Assembly (NCBI RefSeq): GCF_049650445.1
Contig: NZ_JBASAD010000020.1
Location: forward strand, 1 to 64,000
From: Castellaniella sp049650445
Lineage (GTDB): Bacteria; Pseudomonadota; Gammaproteobacteria; Burkholderiales; Burkholderiaceae_B
Length of the DNA: 64,000 bases
Direction: 5' to 3'
Within the stretch, counting starts at the first letter, position 1. Each line of letters starts with the position of its first letter. The notes under the pieces were generated by a model that saw only the letters and a list, made by a program, of their open reading frames with translations, had not been told where the DNA came from and did not search any database. Both the position numbers and the translations under genes were made by a program. Positions 58,314 through 64,000 of the stretch are shown here, piece after piece.

Positions 58314-58346
58314 ACGACCCCGGAACGAAAGTCCCGGGGTCGTTTT
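58314..58346 (+). terminator. Intrinsic terminator of the phasin gene
   Basis: ACGACCCCGG and CCGGGGTCGT form a 10-bp stem with a 10-base loop, followed by TTTT and a second T-run after GC. Confidence 0.85.
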
Positions 58347-58368
58347 GCTTTTTGCTTCAAGCAGGGCG

Positions 58369-58515
58369 GGCCTGCGCAGCGTGGGAGCCCTTTTTGCCGC
58401 CGGGCCGTCCCAAGGCAAAAAGCGCCCCCTTTGGGGGATGAGCCCGGACACAAGTCAGTCCCTGCGGACTGAGTTGTGCCTGGCGAATCCGAGCGGCATG
58501 TAGGCCGCGAGGTGG
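58369..58515. repeat. Dispersed intergenic repeat, copy 2 (module B then module A)
   Basis: Module B (58369-58397) is followed directly by module A (58391-58515), whose sequence matches 26241-26366 except for about three positions. The 12-bp-arm hairpin (arms near 58451-58462 and 58467-58478) is conserved exactly. The modules are in the opposite order from copy 1, so the unit is probably mobile or array-like. The remaining 100 bp to the next gene hold a TATACT box (58527-58532) that may serve the efflux operon. Confidence 0.8.
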
Positions 58516-58618
58516 GATTTTCCTCGTATACTCGCCCACAGGCGGCCGTCCGGTCGTTTGGCCCGCCCGTGTTTCGATACGGAAAGGTCCCCTGTCGATC
58601 ATCCCGTTTCGAGGACTC

Positions 58619-59815
58619 ATGGCGATTTCCTCTGCGCGTCGTAGTTTTCTGTGGTGGGGCCTGGCGGCGCTGCTGATTCTGAGCGTGTGGGGCTGGTGGT
58701 CCGGCCGCGCCAGGCCGGCAGTCGCTGCGGCCGGCACGGGGACGGCCCCGGTGCTGGTGCATACGACCACCGTGGCCGAACGCGACATGCCCATCCGTCT
58801 TCAGGGTTTGGGCGCGGTCCAGGCCTGGGCCAGCGTGACGGTGCGCGCGCGGATCGATGGTCAACTGGAATCGGTGGGCTTTCGCGAAGGCGAGGTGGTG
58901 CGCCAGGGGCAGCTCATTGCCCAGCTCGATGACCGCGTCCAGAAGGCTCAGTTGGCTCAGGCCGTCGCCCAGCGGGCACGCGACCAGGCGCAACTGGACA
59001 ATGCGCGCCAGGACCTGACGCGTTACGTCGAGCTGGCTCGCCACGGCGCCATCGACCGCAAGACTCTCGATACCCAGCGCGCCCAGGTCGCGGTGCTGCA
59101 GGCCACGATCCAGGCCGACGAGGCCCAGATCCAGGCTGCGCGTGTCCAGTTGGACTACACCCGCATCACGGCTCCGCTGACGGGGCGCACGGGGACGCTG
59201 CGGGTCGATCCAGGCAATCTGGTCCGCGCGACGGATGCCGATGGTCTGGTGCTGATCAATCAGGTCGACCCGATTGCCGTCAGCTTCACCGTGCCGGACA
59301 CGGCCTTTGCCGAGGTCCAGGCCGCTGTCCACGCGGCCGGCAGACCCGGCCCGGGGCTGGCGGTCGAGGTCTACGGCCGGGGCCAGCCGGAACGGCTGGG
59401 CCAGGGTGAACTGGTGTTGGTGGATAACCAGATCGACGCGGCCAGCGGCACGCTGCGCCTGAAGGCGCGACTGGACAATCCCGACATGGCGCTGTGGCCG
59501 GGGCAGACCGTGGACGTGCGGCTGATCCTGGGCGATCGGTCGAAGGCCCTGGTCGTGCCCGAGTCTGCCGTGCAGCGCGGTGCCCAGGGGCTGTACGTCT
59601 ACGTGGTCGGGGACGATGATACGGTGCGCGTGCAGACGGTACGGACCGTCGTGGCCCAGGACGGCCTGATCGTGGTGGCCGAGGGGCTGTCGGCAGGCCA
59701 GCGCGTCGTGATCGACGGCCAGTACAAGCTGCGGCCCGGCCTGAAGATCGCCGAGCTGAAAGCGGCCGATCAAGCCGCGCCTGACGGGAAGTCCGCGCCG
59801 GGGAACGCTTCGTGA
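58619..59815 (+). CDS. RND efflux membrane fusion protein (MdtA-like)
   Basis: This 398-residue periplasmic adaptor has an N-terminal membrane anchor (FLWWGLAALLILSVWGWW, no lipobox). A barrel-sandwich hybrid half-motif (VRARIDGQLESVGFREGEVV) is followed by a coiled-coil hairpin (about 115-180). A second lipoyl half (RITAPLTGRTGTLRVDPGNLV) precedes the beta-barrel domain (WPGQTVDVRLILGDRSKALVV). It would link the RND pump to an outer-membrane channel. GAGG 4 bp upstream supports the ATG. It overlaps the pump gene (GTGA). Confidence 0.92.
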   Translation: MAISSARRSFLWWGLAALLILSVWGWWSGRARPAVAAAGTGTAPVLVHTTTVAERDMPIRLQGLGAVQAWASVTVRARIDGQLESVGFREGEVVRQGQLIAQLDDRVQKAQLAQAVAQRARDQAQLDNARQDLTRYVELARHGAIDRKTLDTQRAQVAVLQATIQADEAQIQAARVQLDYTRITAPLTGRTGTLRVDPGNLVRATDADGLVLINQVDPIAVSFTVPDTAFAEVQAAVHAAGRPGPGLAVEVYGRGQPERLGQGELVLVDNQIDAASGTLRLKARLDNPDMALWPGQTVDVRLILGDRSKALVVPESAVQRGAQGLYVYVVGDDDTVRVQTVRTVVAQDGLIVVAEGLSAGQRVVIDGQYKLRPGLKIAELKAADQAAPDGKSAPGNAS

Positions 59816-62800
59816 ACATTTCCGAACCGTTCATCCGCCGCCCCATCGGGACTTCGCTGCTGGCGATGGCCCTGTTCTTGCTGGGCCTGGCGGTGTTCCC
59901 GCTGCTGCCCGTTGCGCCGCTGCCCCAGGTCGATTTTCCCACCATCCAGGTCACTGCCAAGCTGCCCGGCGGCAATCCGGAAACCATGGCCACCAGCGTG
60001 GCCCAGCCGCTGGAACGAGAATTTTCCACCATCCCCGGCCTGGTGCAGATGAGTTCCGAAAACGCGCTGGGCTCGTCGCGCATCACGCTGCAGTTCGCGC
60101 TGGATCGCAATATCGATGGCGCCGCCCTGGACGTGCAAAGCGCCATCAACGCGGCCTCGCGCCAGTTGCCTTCGAACCTGTCCAGTCCGCCGACCTTTCG
60201 CAAGGTCAATCCGGCGGATTTTTCCATCCTGATCCTGTCGGTGCAGTCCGACGTGCTGCCGGTCACCGAGGTCAATGACTTCGCCGACAACATACTGGCT
60301 CAGCAGCTTTCGCGGGTCGAGGGCGTGGGCCAGGTGAATATTTTCGGTCAACAGAAGCCGGCCATCCGCATCCAGGTCGATCCGCAGAAGATCGCCGCGC
60401 TGGGCCTGGACCTGGAATCGATCCGGGGCGTGATCGCCACCACCACGGTCAATCAGCCCAAGGGCACGATCGATGGCAGTCGCCAGAGCTACACCATCTA
60501 CACCAACGACCAGATCCTGGATGCGGCCCCCTGGAACGACGTGATCATCGCCTGGCGCAACGGTGCGCCGGTGCGCGTGCGCGACATCGGCATCGCCGTA
60601 CCGGGTCCGGAGGACATGAAACAGGCCGCCTGGGCCTTCGCCGGCCAGGGCGCGGGGCCGGGGGACGTGGACCGGAACGGGCGTTCCCTGGTGATGGGGA
60701 TCACCAAGCAGCCCGGGGCCAACGTCATCGACACGGTCGAGCGCGTGCGCGCGGAACTGCCGCGTCTCATGGCGTCCATGCCGGCCAGCATCCAGGTCAG
60801 CACCCTGATCGACCGCACCCAGAACATCCGCGCCTCGGTCCACGAGGTCGAGTTCACGCTGCTGCTGTCGATCGTGCTGGTGGTGATGGTGATCTTCATG
60901 TTCCTGCGCAATGTGGCGGGCACGCTGATCGCCAGTGTCACGGTGCCCTTGGCGCTGATGGGCACGTTTGCCCTGATGTACGTGGCTGGCTACAGTCTGG
61001 ACAATCTGTCGCTGATGGCGCTGACGATTTCCGTGGGCTTCATCATCGACGACGCCGTGGTCATGCTGGAAAACATCTGGCGTCACGTGGAAGAAGGCAT
61101 GAAGCCGATGGAGGCGGCCCTGAAAGGCGCGCGCGAGATCGGCTTTACCATCGTATCGATCTCGGTGTCGCTGATGGCCGTGTTCATCCCCTTGCTGCTG
61201 ATGGGGGGCATGGTGGGGCGGCTGTTTCGTGAATTTGCCGTGACCGTCACCATGACGGTGGTGATTTCCGTGCTGGTGACGCTCAGCCTGACGCCCATGC
61301 TGTGTTCGCGCTACTTGCGCAATCCGCAGCAGGCCTCGCATGGGCGTCTCTACCAGGCCTTCGAGCGCGGTTTCGACCGCATGCTGGCGGTCTACCGCCG
61401 GGGCCTGGATCACGCGCTGGACCATCAGTTTGCCACGCTGTGCGTGTTCCTGGCGACGCTGGCCGCGTCCGCCGCGCTGTTCATCGTGATCCCGAAGGGC
61501 TTCTTTCCGCAGCAGGACACGGGTGCGATCTTCGGCATCGCCGAGACGTCCCAGGACAGTTCATTCGGGGCCATGAACCAGCGCATGATGGCGCTGGCCG
61601 AGGTGCTGCGCCAGGACCCTGACATCGCCGCCTTTGGCATGAGCAGCAATGCGCCGACCTTCAACACCGGGCGTTTCTTCATCAGCCTGAAGCCGCGCGA
61701 AGCGGGGCGGCGTGCCAGCGCCGATGACGTCATCCGCCGCCTGCGCCCGCAACTGGAGCACGTGCCCGGTGTACGCCTGTTCATGCAGGCGGGCCAGGAC
61801 ATCAACGTCGGCGGGCGCATGTCGCGCACCCAGTACCAGTACACCCTGACCAGCGCCGACCTGGACGAACTGAACACCTGGGCGCCGCGTCTGCTGGAAC
61901 GCTTTCGTGGTCTGCCGCAACTGGCCGACCTGGCGACCGACCAGCAGAGCAGCGCCAACACGGCGGTGGTCACGATCGACCGCGCCCGCGCGGCCATGTT
62001 CGGCATCTCCCCGGCCCAGATCGACAGCACCATCTACAACGCGCTGGGCCAGCGTCAGGTGGCGCAGTATTCCACCCAGATCAACAGCTATCAGGTCATC
62101 CTGGAGATCACTCCGGAACTGCAGGCGGATCCGGACGTGTTCTCGCGCCTGTATATCAAATCACCGCTGACCGGCGAGCAGGTGCCACTGTCCAGCCTGA
62201 CGCGGGTAGATACCTCGAAGCCGGGCTTTCTGTCGATCAATCACCAGGGCCAGTTCCCGGCGGTGACGATCTCGTTCAACCTGGCGGCGGGTTATTCGCT
62301 GGGGCAGGCGGTCGACGCCATCCACGCAGCCCAGGCCACCATGGGCCTGCCGCTGTCGATCCAGGGGGCCTTCCAGGGCACAGCCCAGGTCTTCCAGGAA
62401 TCCCTGGCGACCCAGCCCTACCTGATCGCTGCCGCGCTGGTGGCCGTGTACATCGTGCTGGGGTTGCTGTACGAAAGCTACATCCACCCCTTGACCATCC
62501 TGTCCACGCTGCCGTCAGCGGGCGTGGGGGCGTTGCTGATCCTGATGGGCAGCGGCTTCGATCTCAGTGTGATCGCGATCATCGGCATTCTGCTGCTGAT
62601 CGGCATCGTCAAGAAGAACGGCATCATGCTGATCGACTTTGCCCTGGTGGCCGAGCGCCAGCAGGGCCTGTCCCCGCGCGAGGCCATCTATCAGGCCTGT
62701 CTGCTGCGCTTCCGGCCCATCATGATGACCACGATGTGCGCCCTGCTGGCGGGCCTGCCGCTGATGCTGGGCACCGGCGCGGGGTCCGAACTGCGCCAGC

Positions 62801-62973
62801 CGCTGGGCTATACGATGGTGGGCGGCCTGATCCTGTCGCAGGCGCTGACCTTGTTCACGACCCCGGTGGTGTACCTGTACCTGGATCGTTTGCATCACCG
62901 CTACGTGCGCGGCCGGGCGATGAAGCAGGCGCAACGCTTGCGGCGCGCTCGGGGCGGTCGGGCGGCCGGCTGA
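59812..62973 (+). CDS. RND efflux transporter permease (MdtB/MdtC type)
   Basis: This 1053-residue proton-driven exporter has twelve membrane segments in two pseudo-repeats. It starts NISEPFIRRPIGTSLLAMAL at a GTG that overlaps the adaptor stop. The hydrophobe/amphiphile signatures are present: LPQVDFPTIQVTAKLPGGNP, LMALTISVGFIIDDAVVMLE with the proton-relay Asp pair (about 405-424), and a relay Lys in GIVKKNGIMLIDFAL. The sequence looks more like the MdtB/MdtC subgroup than AcrB. A single pump subunit follows the adaptor. No TolC-like gene follows, so an outer-membrane channel encoded elsewhere is assumed. Confidence 0.94.
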   Translation: MNISEPFIRRPIGTSLLAMALFLLGLAVFPLLPVAPLPQVDFPTIQVTAKLPGGNPETMATSVAQPLEREFSTIPGLVQMSSENALGSSRITLQFALDRNIDGAALDVQSAINAASRQLPSNLSSPPTFRKVNPADFSILILSVQSDVLPVTEVNDFADNILAQQLSRVEGVGQVNIFGQQKPAIRIQVDPQKIAALGLDLESIRGVIATTTVNQPKGTIDGSRQSYTIYTNDQILDAAPWNDVIIAWRNGAPVRVRDIGIAVPGPEDMKQAAWAFAGQGAGPGDVDRNGRSLVMGITKQPGANVIDTVERVRAELPRLMASMPASIQVSTLIDRTQNIRASVHEVEFTLLLSIVLVVMVIFMFLRNVAGTLIASVTVPLALMGTFALMYVAGYSLDNLSLMALTISVGFIIDDAVVMLENIWRHVEEGMKPMEAALKGAREIGFTIVSISVSLMAVFIPLLLMGGMVGRLFREFAVTVTMTVVISVLVTLSLTPMLCSRYLRNPQQASHGRLYQAFERGFDRMLAVYRRGLDHALDHQFATLCVFLATLAASAALFIVIPKGFFPQQDTGAIFGIAETSQDSSFGAMNQRMMALAEVLRQDPDIAAFGMSSNAPTFNTGRFFISLKPREAGRRASADDVIRRLRPQLEHVPGVRLFMQAGQDINVGGRMSRTQYQYTLTSADLDELNTWAPRLLERFRGLPQLADLATDQQSSANTAVVTIDRARAAMFGISPAQIDSTIYNALGQRQVAQYSTQINSYQVILEITPELQADPDVFSRLYIKSPLTGEQVPLSSLTRVDTSKPGFLSINHQGQFPAVTISFNLAAGYSLGQAVDAIHAAQATMGLPLSIQGAFQGTAQVFQESLATQPYLIAAALVAVYIVLGLLYESYIHPLTILSTLPSAGVGALLILMGSGFDLSVIAIIGILLLIGIVKKNGIMLIDFALVAERQQGLSPREAIYQACLLRFRPIMMTTMCALLAGLPLMLGTGAGSELRQPLGYTMVGGLILSQALTLFTTPVVYLYLDRLHHRYVRGRAMKQAQRLRRARGGRAAG

Positions 62974-63051
62974 GCCGGCCTGGCGGCGGGAGCCGGCGCG
63001 GCTATTCGGCTTCCTGAAGCGTCGGGTGCCGTCGCGGACTGTGTGCCGGTT

Positions 63052-64000
<949 letters not shown>

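Noticed and set aside
58283..59773. 496-codon minus-strand frame crossing repeat copy 2 and the adaptor gene
   Set aside because: It reads through a non-coding repeat and antisense to a certain efflux adaptor gene; the repeat gives similar junk peptides near 26.3 kb.

Overview
The window is a contiguous piece of a high-GC betaproteobacterial chromosome, most like the Alcaligenaceae (Bordetella, Achromobacter, Castellaniella and relatives). This rests on the protein sequences, the gene order ubiH-dusB-fis-purH-ruvC-ruvA, a phasin gene, a double-length UvrA paralogue, and two copies of a dispersed intergenic repeat. The genus is inference. Coding density is very high, with many start/stop overlaps. 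I saw no rRNA, tRNA, CRISPR array, prophage or insertion sequence.

Layout. 1-3.5 kb is molybdenum biology: the end of modB, a short modC, a frameshifted modE, an SDR-type protein and mogA. 3.5-8.8 kb holds class II aldolase, then purC-purE-purK-sua5 as a tightly overlapped unit, then a MaoC-type protein. 8.8-12.6 kb holds purU, a flavin reductase, pdxH and chaC on the minus strand and tcdA on the plus strand. 12.6-20.1 kb is a minus-strand unit in which a 1888-residue tandem UvrA is coupled to pabB and a pabC-like gene. 20.1-26.2 kb is more mixed: yceI, an unrecognised 42-residue basic ORF with its own signals, a glycosyltransferase, an unknown acidic protein, hicAB, ettA, an isochorismatase-family protein and a small lipoprotein. 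26.2-33.1 kb has repeat copy 1, a fatty acyl-CoA dehydrogenase behind a promoter overlapped by a 26-bp perfect palindrome, an AEC transporter, minCDE and glnS.

33.1-37.3 kb carries the most unusual genes. A CydA-like and a CydB-like protein are followed by a CBS-domain ClC-type protein. Aligned by eye with E. coli CydA, the CydA-like protein lacks all three haem axial ligands and the acidic and quinol-site residues. The ClC lacks the first selectivity-filter motif. This looks like a membrane module derived from cytochrome bd but no longer an oxidase.

37.3-47.6 kb has ruvB, two unknown envelope proteins and a long minus-strand run (ubiH-like, dusB, fis, purH, ruvC, ruvA, recQ). 47.7-56.6 kb has a CtaG-type assembly factor, a BepA-like protease, the run ilvE/zinc finger/NTF2-like/YheT hydrolase, rhlE, a thioredoxin-like protein, an EI24-like membrane protein and a CinA-type domain protein. 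56.6-64 kb has an IclR regulator, a phasin with a strong promoter and a 23-bp palindrome, repeat copy 2, an RND efflux pair with no outer-membrane channel gene, and pyrD cut by the window edge.

Most genes are core metabolism (purine, pyrimidine, folate, molybdopterin, translation, division, recombination). The accessory signals are the CydAB/ClC module, hicAB, the small ORF, the unknown envelope pair, the broken modE, the dispersed repeat and three operator-like palindromes.
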